Source: Verrucomicrobiota bacterium
Lineage (GTDB): Bacteria > Verrucomicrobiota > Verrucomicrobiia > Opitutales > Seribacteraceae
Reading direction: 5' to 3'
Assembly (NCBI GenBank): GCA_028343845.1
Contig: JAOLZO010000002.1
Span: forward strand, 1-64,000
DNA: 64,000 nucleotides
Of the stretch, positions 9,848-19,150 are shown one piece after another. Numbering within the stretch: the first letter of the stretch is position 1; the number at the start of each line of letters is the position of its first letter. Made by a program: the position numbers and the translations under genes. The notes beneath the pieces are model-generated. The model saw only the letters and a program-made list of their open reading frames with translations. It searched no databases and was not told the DNA's origin.

Positions 9848-10339
9848 TTAGGAAATAATTCCGTTTCCCCAAAGCAACCATATTCCGAGCCCCGCTGGAA
9901 TCGCTGCGGCAAGGTCATCGACAACAACTCCGCCACCACCCGGAATGCTTTGCAAACGGCTAATGCCAAGAGGCTTCATAATGTCGAAGAAGCGGAACAG
10001 AGCAAACCCCAGCCCCAAAAGTAGCACGGTATCAAAGGAGTAACTGTACGAGGACCACGGCACTCCGACAAAGACCAGGGGTTGGGCGACGAATTCATCC
10101 AAGATCACTTCCTTCGGGTCTTCCTTGCTTAAAAGGATCTCAGCTTTACCGCATACGGGTATGGCGCATAGGGCAAGAATTGCAAATGCCGAGAGGACGA
10201 GGAATGGCTCGATATTCGCAGGAAAAACAAGCAACCAAAAGACAAGAAGCCCGGCTAGCGAACCAAAAGTCCCGGGGGCAGGTAGCTTTCGGCCGATAGG
10301 GCCTAAAGTCGCGGCGAAAAGAATCAGCCTGTCCATCAC
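9848..10339 (-). CDS. pgpA: PgpA, phosphatidylglycerophosphatase A
   Basis: Membrane protein of 163 aa. PgpA-family features are seen: GRKLPAPGTFGSLAG near the N-terminus, VILDEFVAQPLVF in the middle, and FRFFDIMKPLGI followed by VVVDDLAAAIPAG. It removes the phosphate of phosphatidylglycerophosphate to give phosphatidylglycerol. Its start directly abuts the stop of pgsA, which makes the substrate, so the two form a functional pair. Confidence 0.92.
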   Translation of the reverse strand: MMDRLILFAATLGPIGRKLPAPGTFGSLAGLLVFWLLVFPANIEPFLVLSAFAILALCAIPVCGKAEILLSKEDPKEVILDEFVAQPLVFVGVPWSSYSYSFDTVLLLGLGFALFRFFDIMKPLGISRLQSIPGGGGVVVDDLAAAIPAGLGIWLLWGNGIIS

Positions 10340-10951
10340 TTAATTTTTTTCGTCGATAAAAAAGCTCCAATATTTGGAGAGGTATACCAGACCTGAGAAA
10401 ACCGTAAGAATTGTGGCTGCAAGTAAAGTAAAGTCTCCGGATACCTTGAAAAGCTCGATAGCTTGACTATGCAGATTGGCTGGAAGAATTTCCTTAAAGT
10501 CAATTTCAATGGCAATTTTTGCCAAATAGAGAGAGATGCAGGTCAGTTGAATCACGGTTTTTAATTTTCCGAGCTTTTCGGCGGCAAGGGTTTTTCCTTT
10601 TCCCGCCGCCACCAAGCGAAGTCCGGTAATTAGAAATTCCCGTGAAAGAACCAATAAAACCGGGAAAAGAGCCCAGGATTCGAGCTCGCCCAAGGCCAAT
10701 AAGCTGACGAACATTCCTAGTGTAAGGACTTTGTCCGATAGGGCGTCCATGAATTTTCCAAATTCTGAGACTTGTCCGAATTTGCGAGCCAGCCAACCAT
10801 CCAACCAATCTGTCAGAGCCGCGAATAGGAATATGAGCAAAGCGCAGGTTCTTATCCAGGGCCAAGTCGTATCGGAAGGCGGGTAGATCAAGGCAATTAC
10901 CACTAGCATGAGTGGTATTCTGGAAAGCGTGAGCAGGTTGGGCAGATTCAT
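10340..10951 (-). CDS. pgsA: PgsA, CDP-diacylglycerol-glycerol-3-phosphate 3-phosphatidyltransferase
   Basis: Integral membrane protein of 203 aa from the ATG that yields the conserved family start MNLPNLLTLSRI. The frame is open 48 bp further upstream. The CDP-alcohol phosphotransferase motif DWLDGWLARKFGQVSEFGKFMDALSDK is interrupted only by normal variation. It makes phosphatidylglycerophosphate from CDP-diacylglycerol and glycerol 3-phosphate. pgpA follows without a gap. Confidence 0.93.
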   Translation of the reverse strand: MNLPNLLTLSRIPLMLVVIALIYPPSDTTWPWIRTCALLIFLFAALTDWLDGWLARKFGQVSEFGKFMDALSDKVLTLGMFVSLLALGELESWALFPVLLVLSREFLITGLRLVAAGKGKTLAAEKLGKLKTVIQLTCISLYLAKIAIEIDFKEILPANLHSQAIELFKVSGDFTLLAATILTVFSGLVYLSKYWSFFIDEKN

Positions 10952-11056
10952 ATTGGAGCATGACTCACTATAGCCTCTATTCGGGTTTGGCAACCACAAG
11001 GCATTAGCCCTTGAGGATGGACTTTGCTGTTTTCATCGATAAGGTGGGAGGAAGAA

Positions 11057-11554
11057 ATGAGTATCGCCCTTTATCCCGGAACCTTTGATCCCGTCACGAA
11101 TGGACATTTGGATGTTTTGTCCAGAGCGACCCGTCTGTTCGATCGGGTGATTGTGGCCGTTTCCGGAACAAGTTCATCCAAGCAAACGGTTTTTGATGCT
11201 GAAACCCGAGTTTCGCTTGTTCGTGAAAATATAAGCGGGAACGATCGGGTGAGCGTCGAAGCCTTTGACGGTCTTTTGGTTGATTATGCAAAGGAACGAG
11301 GCGCATCGGTGTTGGTGAGAGGATTGCGAGCGGTATCGGATTTTGAGTATGAATTTCAAATGGCCCAGATGAATAGACACCTTGATCCGGATCTGGAGAC
11401 GATCTTTCTCATGCCCAACGAAAAATATTTTTACACCAGTTCCCAATTGATCAAACAAGTTCATCTTTATGGAAACAGGGAAACGGATTTAGTGCCACAT
11501 AATGTCTTGGTTGCTCTGCGCGGGCTTTCGCAAACGAACGAAATTTCCAAATAA
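11057..11554 (+). CDS. coaD: CoaD, phosphopantetheine adenylyltransferase
   Basis: Protein of 165 aa with the nucleotidyltransferase motif [18 protein letters not shown] and the substrate loop [19 protein letters not shown]. The penultimate step of coenzyme A synthesis, 4'-phosphopantetheine to dephospho-CoA, is catalysed here. The ATG at 11057 is chosen because GGGAGGAAG stands directly upstream and the conserved N-terminus begins there; an earlier in-frame start at 11024 adds 11 unconserved residues. Confidence 0.95.
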   Translation: MSIALYPGTFDPVTNGHLDVLSRATRLFDRVIVAVSGTSSSKQTVFDAETRVSLVRENISGNDRVSVEAFDGLLVDYAKERGASVLVRGLRAVSDFEYEFQMAQMNRHLDPDLETIFLMPNEKYFYTSSQLIKQVHLYGNRETDLVPHNVLVALRGLSQTNEISK

Positions 11555-11562
11555 ACGGCTCG

Positions 11563-12918
11563 ATGAGCGAAGAGCAAAAAAGCTCCACCAAGAGGAAGCG
11601 TTCAACTTTCGGGGTGGTATTTCTAATTATCTTTCTGGATATGGTCGGTTTCTCGGTCATCTTTCCTCTTTTTCCCGATATGTTGGATTACTATCTGGAG
11701 CGCGAATCCGAGGGCGGAATTCTTAAAAGTTTTGTTGCTTCCATAGAAGGAATGTCCTTCGACACCGATGAATCCACGAACCAAAGCTTTCGTTTCGAGA
11801 CGGTTATTTTCGGAGGAGTACTAGGTTCGTTGTATGCGGTATTGCAGTTTTTCTTCGCTCCGATCTGGGGGCGTCTTTCCGATAGATACGGTCGTCGCCC
11901 AATCTTGTTGATCACGGTTGGGGGAACCTGTTTGGGATACGGATTATGGGTTTTTGCGGGAAGCTTTTGGGTGCTTGTGCTGTCAAGGATTGTGGGTGGT
12001 ATTGCCAGCGGCAACCTATCCGTTGCCACTGCCTCAATTGCTGACGTTACTTCCCGCGAATCTCGTTCCAAGGGAATGGCCTTGGTTGGAGTTGCTTTCG
12101 GTTTGGGATTTATTCTTGGTCCTGCCTTGGGAGGATTGGCATCTCTTGCAGAGCCATTGGGGAGTGACAGTCAGGGCGCTTTCGTCCTGAACAAATTTTC
12201 ACTTGCAGCGCTCATAAGTCTGGCCCTCGGCGCTCTCAATTGGTTTTGGTTGGCTAAGCGATTCAAAGAGACTTTGCCTGCCGAAAGGCGAGCGGAGGCC
12301 AATGCCCCCAAGCCAGGGATTTTTAAGATGGGAAAGGTCTCCAACCCAGCCGTACGCAAAACTTGTCTTTCTTATCTGTTTTACATGATATCATTTAGCG
12401 GAATGGAATTTACGCTAACTTTTCTTGCTGTGGAGCGGTTTGACTACGCACCCAAGGACATAGCCATAATGTTCTTACTGATCGGATTTACGCTGATTTT
12501 GGCTCAAGGAGTTTTTGTAAGACGTTTCGTTGGGCCCCTTGGTGAAAAAACCTTGGCTTTAATGGGCATCTTGATCGGAATTGTGGCCTTTGCGATGATA
12601 TCTTTAATCCATCAGGAAGCTTGGTTTTACGCCTCTCTTTTTCTTATGTCCACGGGGGTTGCCTTCATTAGCCCTACCTTGACTGCACTGACGTCCCTCC
12701 ACTCAAAGGAAACCGATCAGGGATTCCATTTGGGGGTCTTCCGTTCGTCTGGTTCGATGGCTCGAGCATGCGGTCCTTTGCTTGCTGGTTTGATCTACTT
12801 TGCATTCGGGTCTTCCTTTGCTTATCTGTCGGGAGCGATTTTTCTTCTTGTTCCGTTGATTTTCCTTTCGGGCGTACCTCAGCCGAATATGAAGAAAACT
12901 GAAAAAACCAATGGTTGA
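11563..12918 (+). CDS. Major facilitator superfamily exporter, TetA/DHA1-like
   Basis: Membrane protein of 451 aa with about 12 hydrophobic segments. The motif-A loop between TM2 and TM3 reads GRLSDRYGRRPILL, and SRIVGGIASGNLSVA fits the drug:H+ antiporter-1 group that includes TetA and MdtG. The N-terminal tail is charged (EEQKSSTKRKRS). An unusual polar stretch of about 50 residues sits between TM1 and TM2. It starts 8 bp after coaD and could be co-transcribed with it. The substrate is unknown; efflux of a drug or metabolite is an inference. Confidence 0.8.
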   Translation: MSEEQKSSTKRKRSTFGVVFLIIFLDMVGFSVIFPLFPDMLDYYLERESEGGILKSFVASIEGMSFDTDESTNQSFRFETVIFGGVLGSLYAVLQFFFAPIWGRLSDRYGRRPILLITVGGTCLGYGLWVFAGSFWVLVLSRIVGGIASGNLSVATASIADVTSRESRSKGMALVGVAFGLGFILGPALGGLASLAEPLGSDSQGAFVLNKFSLAALISLALGALNWFWLAKRFKETLPAERRAEANAPKPGIFKMGKVSNPAVRKTCLSYLFYMISFSGMEFTLTFLAVERFDYAPKDIAIMFLLIGFTLILAQGVFVRRFVGPLGEKTLALMGILIGIVAFAMISLIHQEAWFYASLFLMSTGVAFISPTLTALTSLHSKETDQGFHLGVFRSSGSMARACGPLLAGLIYFAFGSSFAYLSGAIFLLVPLIFLSGVPQPNMKKTEKTNG

Positions 12919-13015
12919 AGCCTCCTTTTCTCTCGCTTTTCTTATATAAATCGTTAGGATAAGACGATTTGAAACACGAAAACACAAACAGTTAAACTTT
13001 GCCGACACAATCTGA

Positions 13016-14902
13016 ATGAATGTCGAAATAATCGACCGTCTGATCGACCAAGATCCCACCCTTGAGTCTTCACGCAGCGCCCTTGAGGCAATGAAGGAGG
13101 GTGCTTGCTGTATCCACCGGAGTTGGGGTTTTGGAAGGATTTCTGGTTTTGAGTCGGAGCGGGGCATGATTCTCGTGGACTTTGAGGAAGACGACAGGAA
13201 GAGCCATGCGATGGATCCGATCTTCTGCTTGGGCAAACTGGAAGTGCTCGACGAGGAACATATACTAAGCCGGCATAGGGCCAATCCCGAAGAAATCGAG
13301 AAAATGGCCAAGAAGGAACCGGTGGAGCTAATTATCCAAATACTTTCCAGGTGTGAAGACGGATGCTCATCTGCCAGAGATATCGAAAGAACCCTTGGTT
13401 TTCTGCTCGGTCCTTCAAAGGCGAAAAAATGGTGGACTGCAACGAAGAAGCTTTTGGTTAAGGATCCTCGGGTTGCTGTGCCCAACAAAAAAACCGAGCC
13501 TTACGTTCTGCGCGACGAACCGGTCAGACCCGAGCAAGAAGTTCTGCAAGACTTTTTTGACGAGAAAAGATCCAAGGAGAAAATTGCCTTGGCTGAAAAA
13601 CTATTTGATCTCGCAACGGAAAAGGAGGATTTGCAGGCTGATTTGCCTCAAGTTCTGCTGGAGTTGACCAATGCCTTGATGGAAGCCCGGAATCTAAGCC
13701 AGGCAGATCGGCTTTATGGTATTTGGGTAAGAAACAATTTAGCCAGGGACGTTGAGGAGGATGTCGAGAAACTTGAGCCTACCTCCGCCTCGGTCCTTGA
13801 GGAATGCGCTGAGGACCTGCCAGCTTTGGCAGACTTGATGCCCACGAAGTTTCATTCCCGTTTTCTCGACTTGGTTTCGCGGGTTTATCCCGATGATTGG
13901 AAGAAGCTCGTCGTTCATTTGCTTCAGAACACAGCGCTTAGGTTTTCCGGAGAATGCGCCCATTTTCTTATCGATCGAGAAGAATCCAAATTGCTCAAAA
14001 AATCGCTTAAAAGCTGGTTGGACGAACAAACTATGAAAGCGCCGGTTCTCCTCTGGATTTTGAAGTTCCGCGATTTAGCCAAATTCAAGGATCTCTTGTC
14101 GGATCTTATTGGTCCTCGTTTGCTTACCGCTGTCTTTTCAGCCATAGATTACGAGTCGCTTCAAAATGCCACGACTAGAAGAATTCCGCTAGCCGAGATT
14201 CTTTCTGATGATCGTGAGCTCCTGCCTGACATTCTGAGCAAAGGCACCGTTGAAAATGCAAAGGATCTTGCCCAAGCCCTTTTGTTAAACCCCGGATTCG
14301 AGGATTTGAGCAAGCGTTCTCTTCTTGCTCGCTTTATAAAAAGGCATCCTGAGATTCAATCCATGGTCGATGGCGAAGGCTCAACTTCCTCAGGAGACTC
14401 ATCTCCAGCCATTACGGATGATTCACTTGTCGTATCTCAGACGAGCTTTGATAAGAAATTGGCTGATCTTGACGAATTGACCAAGGAAAAGATACCTGCC
14501 AATTCGCTTGCTATCGAAGCTGCGCGTGAGCATGGGGATCTGAGGGAAAATGCAGAATACCATATGGCCAAGGATGAGCAAAAGCTCCTTCTTGCCAGGC
14601 AAGCTGAAGTTCAGGCTGAGATCATGCGTGCCAAGCCAACGGACTTTACGGACGCACCTGCTGATTCCATTGGTATTGGAACGATAGTGAATTTGACCGA
14701 TCAAGAGAGTGGGAAATCTCAGAAATACGTGGTTTTGGGGGCATGGGACAGTGACCCGGACAACAATGTCCTCTCTTATCTTACCCCCCTTGGTCAAAAG
14801 TTGTTGGGCGAGAAAACCGGTAACATTGTTGAAACCGAAGTCGAGGGGAACGTTCAGACTTGGAAGGTCGAGAGTATTTCCCGCTGGGTTGATTCCCAAT
14901 AA
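13016..14902 (+). CDS. Long GreA/GreB-type transcription elongation factor
   Basis: Protein of 628 aa. Only the last 160 residues or so are GreA-like. HGDLRENAEYHMAKDEQ matches the acidic coiled-coil tip that reaches the RNA polymerase active site, and the C-terminal globular domain runs through IGIGTIVNLTD and YLTPLGQKLLGEKTG. The first 460 residues are alpha-helical and charged, with an early basic/aromatic segment (HRSWGFGRISGF) resembling a small beta-barrel. Chlamydial GreA is also about 700 aa with a long N-terminus, so this looks like a PVC-type Gre factor. The N-terminal function is unknown. Confidence 0.82.
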   Translation: MNVEIIDRLIDQDPTLESSRSALEAMKEGACCIHRSWGFGRISGFESERGMILVDFEEDDRKSHAMDPIFCLGKLEVLDEEHILSRHRANPEEIEKMAKKEPVELIIQILSRCEDGCSSARDIERTLGFLLGPSKAKKWWTATKKLLVKDPRVAVPNKKTEPYVLRDEPVRPEQEVLQDFFDEKRSKEKIALAEKLFDLATEKEDLQADLPQVLLELTNALMEARNLSQADRLYGIWVRNNLARDVEEDVEKLEPTSASVLEECAEDLPALADLMPTKFHSRFLDLVSRVYPDDWKKLVVHLLQNTALRFSGECAHFLIDREESKLLKKSLKSWLDEQTMKAPVLLWILKFRDLAKFKDLLSDLIGPRLLTAVFSAIDYESLQNATTRRIPLAEILSDDRELLPDILSKGTVENAKDLAQALLLNPGFEDLSKRSLLARFIKRHPEIQSMVDGEGSTSSGDSSPAITDDSLVVSQTSFDKKLADLDELTKEKIPANSLAIEAAREHGDLRENAEYHMAKDEQKLLLARQAEVQAEIMRAKPTDFTDAPADSIGIGTIVNLTDQESGKSQKYVVLGAWDSDPDNNVLSYLTPLGQKLLGEKTGNIVETEVEGNVQTWKVESISRWVDSQ

Positions 14903-15002
14903 GCCTTCCGTTTCGGTTCTAATCATGGGGCTGATTGCCTTTTAATGGAAAAAGGTATTTGCCAGCATCCTCATCTTTCTTGAATCCTATTCTCATACGC
15001 CG

Positions 15003-15929
15003 ATGAGAATTACGGAAATATTGCAGGTCCTATCTGACAGTACGCGTTTGCGGATGGTGAAGTTATTGGGACAGGAGGAATTGTCCGTTGCCGAGCTTCA
15101 GGAAATTCTAGAGATGGGACAGTCTCGAATCTCTTCTCACTTGGGGTTGCTCCGTCGCCATGAAATGGTGAACGACCGCAAGGAGGGAAAAAAAACCTTT
15201 TATGAGCTGAATCAGGTTGTTGTTCAGCGCTTTGAACTGATTCGGGTTGCCTTGGCAGAAGAGTCTGAAGAAGAATTTTGGGAGTCTGATCGTTCCGCTC
15301 TTAATCGAATAGTTGACCGGCGGCGTAGGGCATCGGAACGATATTTTGATGAAGTTGCGGATCGTTTGGGTAAGAATTACGTCCCCGGCCGTTCTTGGGA
15401 TGCTATCGGGCATTTCCTTTTACGTTTGGTTCCAAGGATTACAATCGCAGATCTAGGGGCAGGCGAGGGAATGATATCTCAGTTGCTTGCTGAACGGGCC
15501 AGAAAGATATATTGCATAGACAGTTCCAAGAGCATGGTCCGAGTAGGAAAGGAACTGGCCAAGAAGAACAATCTTTTGAACTTAAGCTACAAGCAGGGGG
15601 ATATCGAAAACGTTCCCTTGGCCAAGGGGAGTGTGGACCTTGCTTTAATGAGTCAATCGCTCCACCATGCCCAGCGCCCTGAAAAAGCTCTTTCCGAAGC
15701 TTCCCGGATTCTTCGAAAGGGTGGCCAGTTAGTTGTACTTGACCTCAAGGAGCATCAATTTTCAAAGGCACGCCAGCTGTACGGTGACCAATGGTTGGGT
15801 TTTCCCGAGAACGAACTTTACCGAATGATCAAATCAGTAGGTTTTAGGAAGGTTAAGGTAGAGACAATAGCCAAAGAAGAACGGGAACCATATTTTGAGA
15901 CGATTTTGGGATATGGGGAAAAACCCTAG
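15003..15929 (+). CDS. ArsR-type HTH fused to SAM-dependent methyltransferase
   Basis: Protein of 308 aa. Residues 1-75 form an ArsR/SmtB winged helix (LSDSTRLRMVKLLGQEELSVAEL, then RISSHLGLLRRHEMV). No cluster of metal-binding Cys is visible. Residues 130-300 form a class I methyltransferase with the SAM-binding loop IADLGAGEGMISQLL and the carboxylate ligand segment IYCIDSS. Such fusions are found in many bacteria, often near methionine-cycle genes, but no such gene is adjacent here. The substrate is not predictable. Confidence 0.8.
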   Translation: MRITEILQVLSDSTRLRMVKLLGQEELSVAELQEILEMGQSRISSHLGLLRRHEMVNDRKEGKKTFYELNQVVVQRFELIRVALAEESEEEFWESDRSALNRIVDRRRRASERYFDEVADRLGKNYVPGRSWDAIGHFLLRLVPRITIADLGAGEGMISQLLAERARKIYCIDSSKSMVRVGKELAKKNNLLNLSYKQGDIENVPLAKGSVDLALMSQSLHHAQRPEKALSEASRILRKGGQLVVLDLKEHQFSKARQLYGDQWLGFPENELYRMIKSVGFRKVKVETIAKEEREPYFETILGYGEKP

Positions 15930-15960
15930 TGTTCTTTCGTCAAAACCTTAAATGATCTTG

Positions 15961-15997
15961 GCCAGTTACTTTCCTCCCTGAGGGAGGAAAAGCTGGC
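15961..15997. terminator. Inverted repeat between convergent genes, possible terminator
   Basis: TTTCCTCCCT (15970-15979) pairs with AGGGAGGAAA (15981-15990), giving a strong stem once a few central bases form the loop. GCCAG and CTGGC extend it outside. It lies between the ends of the ArsR-methyltransferase gene and the efflux pump gene, as expected for a bidirectional terminator. The flanking T-run is weak on the plus strand. Confidence 0.5.
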
Positions 15998-16000
15998 TTA

Positions 16001-19000
16001 TCATTTTTCGTAAATGGTTTCAGTGCCTGAGTAGGTGAAAAGCTTTCTGAACGAATCTTTTAGATCGTTAAGAATAAGATAGAGACAGGGCACCATGAGA
16101 AGGGTTATAAAGGTGGCGAAAAGTACTCCAAAACCGATTGCAATGGCCATGGGTTTGAGGAATTGAGCCTGAAGACTTCGCTCGAAAAGTATAGGGAGCA
16201 ACCCGACGAAAGTTGTGAGGGAGGTAAGAAGGATCGGGCGGAAGCGGGCCATCCCGGCCAGACTGGCAGCCTCAATCAGAGAAGTCTTTTTAGCGCGTTG
16301 GTTTACATAATGTACCATTACTAGACTATCGTTGATTACGACGCCGGTAAGCGCAACTAGCCCGAAGTGTGATAGTTGGCTAAGCGGGAGTCCGAAAAGG
16401 TAATGTCCGAGGACTGCTCCAATCAAGCCAAAGGGTATGACGGACATGATTATAAAAGGTTGAAGATATGAGCGAAACGGAATAGCCAAAAGCCCGTAGA
16501 TTACGAAAAGGCATATTCCTCCGGCTTGCGCTAATCCGGAATCCGATTCGTCTTGTTCCTTGCGTTCGCCAACGAAGGCAAAGCGTAGTTCGGGGAATTT
16601 ATTTCGTAGTTCTGGAAGAAATGTCTTTTCAAGGTCATTCTCTATGCGAGGAACGTCTGCGCGTGACTTGTCCGCCGAGGATTGAACATTGATCTTACGT
16701 GATCTATCCAAGCGTTTGATCGTTGGGTATCCCTGTCCAAGTTCAAAATCCGCAACCTCTTCCAGGGGAGCCTCAACGCCAGTCGGAATTCGTATGCGAA
16801 GATTGCTCAAGGCAGTAAGGGTCTTACGGTCGTTCAGGGGGTAGCGTAGCATTACCTTCACTTCGTCTCGGTCCCTTTGGATGCGCTGAATTTCTTCTCC
16901 GTAGTATGCTTGCCGGACTTGTCGTCCCAAGTCGGATTGCGTCAACCCCAAGGCTCGTCCCTCTTGTTTCAACTTTAGTTTGAGTTCACGTTTTCCTCCC
17001 GAATAATTGTCGGAGATATCGAAAAGCCCTTCGTATGAGTTTAGACGATTCTTCAAAGCCTTGGCGGCCTCTTTCATTTTGGGCAGCTTCTCACCAGATA
17101 TCTCGATGTCGATTGCCGTTGCGCTCCCTCCTGCTGCGACGTCTCCGAAATATACCTGCTTCACTCCGGGAAGGGGACCTATGCGACTGCGCCACAAGGA
17201 AGAAATTTCGGGTGCGGATCTAGTTCGATCTTCAGATTTGATCAGTTCGACGCTGATTTCTCCCCTATTCGAGCCCGATAGTATTTCAGATCCACTTTTT
17301 GGCCCTCCGGAGAAAGGTTGCGCTCCCATGGTTAACATAACGTGGCGAAAGGGATTGGGCTCGTTCTTGCTCTTGAGGAACGAGACCACTTCCTCTCTGG
17401 CTTGTTCGATTACTTGGACTGCTCGTTCAGTCGTAGCGGCCGGAACTCCATCATGCATGGTAAGTTTGACGGAAATGTAGTCAGATGGAACTGGGGGCAC
17501 TCCCCGAATGGAAGGAACGTGTCCACCAGCGATCATGCCTATTGCTATAGCGAATAGGCCCATGAACCCGGAGACTGAAAGGTAGCGATTTTTCAGGCAA
17601 AGCCGGAGTGCGGGCTGATAATACTTTTCAATGAAAGATTCCAACCCGTTGGCGATTCGGTTTTGTAGGCGCAGAAGCCAATTCTTGGGCTTTTGGTCGA
17701 ACCGGCATAGCGAAAGATGAAAGGGGAGAATGAATTTCGACTCGATGAGAGAGAAGAAAAGGGCCGGTATGACGACCAATGGGATATCAATCATCAATTT
17801 TCCAAGCCACCCGGGAAGGAAAAGCATAGGGACAAATGCGACCATGCTCGTGAGGATTGCAAAGGTGACCGGCATTGCGACCAAATGAGTCCCCTTGATC
17901 GATGCCATTGTAGGGTTCATGCCTTTTGATCCCAAGGTGTAGACGGATTCCCCAACTACGATTGCATCGTCCACTAAAATGCCCAATACCACGATAAAGG
18001 CAAAGAGGGACACCAAGTTGATTGATGCTCCGAGGACTCCCATTGTGGCAAAGGCGCCCATAAAGGAAATAGGCAAACCCAGAGCAACCCATACCGCAAG
18101 CGAGGGCCGAAGGAAGAGGGAGAGAACGAGGAAAACCAAAAGCAAGCCCTGGAAAGCGTTTTTGATCATCATTTCAAGACGCCCTTTAAGATAGTAGGAA
18201 CTGTCTTTCCATACGGTCATGCGGATGCCATCCGGCAAGGTTAGCTTTGCTTCTTCAACATAACGGTTCACCTTTTCGGAAATATCCAGAGGGCTTTGCT
18301 TCCCGACCCTGAAGACTCGGAGCGTCACGGCAGGTTGGTCTTCGAAATTGGTGTACAGGACCCTATCTTCGAAATCATCTTTTACACGGGCCAGTTCTCC
18401 TAGTTTCAAGCTCGATCCATCGGGCGAACTGAGTAGCTCGATTTGCTCGAACTCTCCACCGGTTCTAGCTTTTCCCGTAGACCTAAGGAGGGTTTCTCCA
18501 GAAGAGGTTCTGGCTACGCCACCAGGCACGTCGACAGATGATTTCCTTAAAGCCAGAGCTACTTGATCAAAGCTCATTTTGTGCTCCCGTAACATCCGTT
18601 CGGGGATCTCGATTCCTATTTCGGGTTTTCGGATTCCTGCGATTTCCACTTGAGTGATCCCTGGTATGGAGGTCAGTTCGTCGAGAGTCTTGTCAGCTAG
18701 TTTTCTCAATGATTTCTCGTCACAGTTTCCGTGAATGGCAAGAGCCAGCACTTGCCTTTTTTGGGTTGCTACTTCAACCATTGGCTTTTCTGCCTCTTTG
18801 GGAAAAGTAAGGATTGAGTCTACCCGTACTTTTACTTCGTCTGCCAAAACTTTGGGGTCTTTCCCTCTCTCTACCTTGAGATAAACTCCGCCTACGTTCT
18901 CATTTGCGATGGATCGAATCTCTTTGATCCCCGAAAGATCCCAAACTTTTTCCTCGATTTGCTTGCATATCCCTTCCTCGACTTCCAACGGGGCCGCTCC

Positions 19001-19150
19001 AGGGTAAGCTACGTGGATGGTTACCAGGTCGAGATCGAAATCCGGAAACAACTCCATTTTAAGTCCGCGGATGGAGAAAATCCCGGCTACCAGGATAATT
19101 CCCATCAGCAGGTTAGCCGCTACTCCATTTTTGGCAAACCAGGCAATCAT
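16001..19150 (-). CDS. RND efflux transporter, inner-membrane pump
   Basis: Protein of 1049 aa with the AcrB-type layout: TM1 at residues 7-28, a large periplasmic loop, TM2-6, a second loop and TM7-12. In TM4 it has VLGILVDDAIVVGE, whose paired Asp form the proton relay of RND pumps. The C-terminal half ends FATFITLLMVPCLYLIL. It is the third structural gene of a tetR-outer membrane factor-adaptor-pump series, overlapping the adaptor by 4 bp. The substrate cannot be read from the sequence; the pump is of the general HAE1-like type without the charged relay of heavy-metal pumps such as CusA. Confidence 0.93.
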   Translation of the reverse strand: MIAWFAKNGVAANLLMGIILVAGIFSIRGLKMELFPDFDLDLVTIHVAYPGAAPLEVEEGICKQIEEKVWDLSGIKEIRSIANENVGGVYLKVERGKDPKVLADEVKVRVDSILTFPKEAEKPMVEVATQKRQVLALAIHGNCDEKSLRKLADKTLDELTSIPGITQVEIAGIRKPEIGIEIPERMLREHKMSFDQVALALRKSSVDVPGGVARTSSGETLLRSTGKARTGGEFEQIELLSSPDGSSLKLGELARVKDDFEDRVLYTNFEDQPAVTLRVFRVGKQSPLDISEKVNRYVEEAKLTLPDGIRMTVWKDSSYYLKGRLEMMIKNAFQGLLLVFLVLSLFLRPSLAVWVALGLPISFMGAFATMGVLGASINLVSLFAFIVVLGILVDDAIVVGESVYTLGSKGMNPTMASIKGTHLVAMPVTFAILTSMVAFVPMLFLPGWLGKLMIDIPLVVIPALFFSLIESKFILPFHLSLCRFDQKPKNWLLRLQNRIANGLESFIEKYYQPALRLCLKNRYLSVSGFMGLFAIAIGMIAGGHVPSIRGVPPVPSDYISVKLTMHDGVPAATTERAVQVIEQAREEVVSFLKSKNEPNPFRHVMLTMGAQPFSGGPKSGSEILSGSNRGEISVELIKSEDRTRSAPEISSLWRSRIGPLPGVKQVYFGDVAAGGSATAIDIEISGEKLPKMKEAAKALKNRLNSYEGLFDISDNYSGGKRELKLKLKQEGRALGLTQSDLGRQVRQAYYGEEIQRIQRDRDEVKVMLRYPLNDRKTLTALSNLRIRIPTGVEAPLEEVADFELGQGYPTIKRLDRSRKINVQSSADKSRADVPRIENDLEKTFLPELRNKFPELRFAFVGERKEQDESDSGLAQAGGICLFVIYGLLAIPFRSYLQPFIIMSVIPFGLIGAVLGHYLFGLPLSQLSHFGLVALTGVVINDSLVMVHYVNQRAKKTSLIEAASLAGMARFRPILLTSLTTFVGLLPILFERSLQAQFLKPMAIAIGFGVLFATFITLLMVPCLYLILNDLKDSFRKLFTYSGTETIYEK

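Noticed and set aside
9801-9881. Longer N-terminus for HPr
   Set aside because: The extra 27 residues are Phe-rich and unlike HPr; the ATG at 9800 has a ribosome-binding site.
12703-13488. Minus-strand frame of 261 codons
   Set aside because: It is antisense to the MFS exporter and the Gre factor and is Ser-rich, as expected of a shadow frame.
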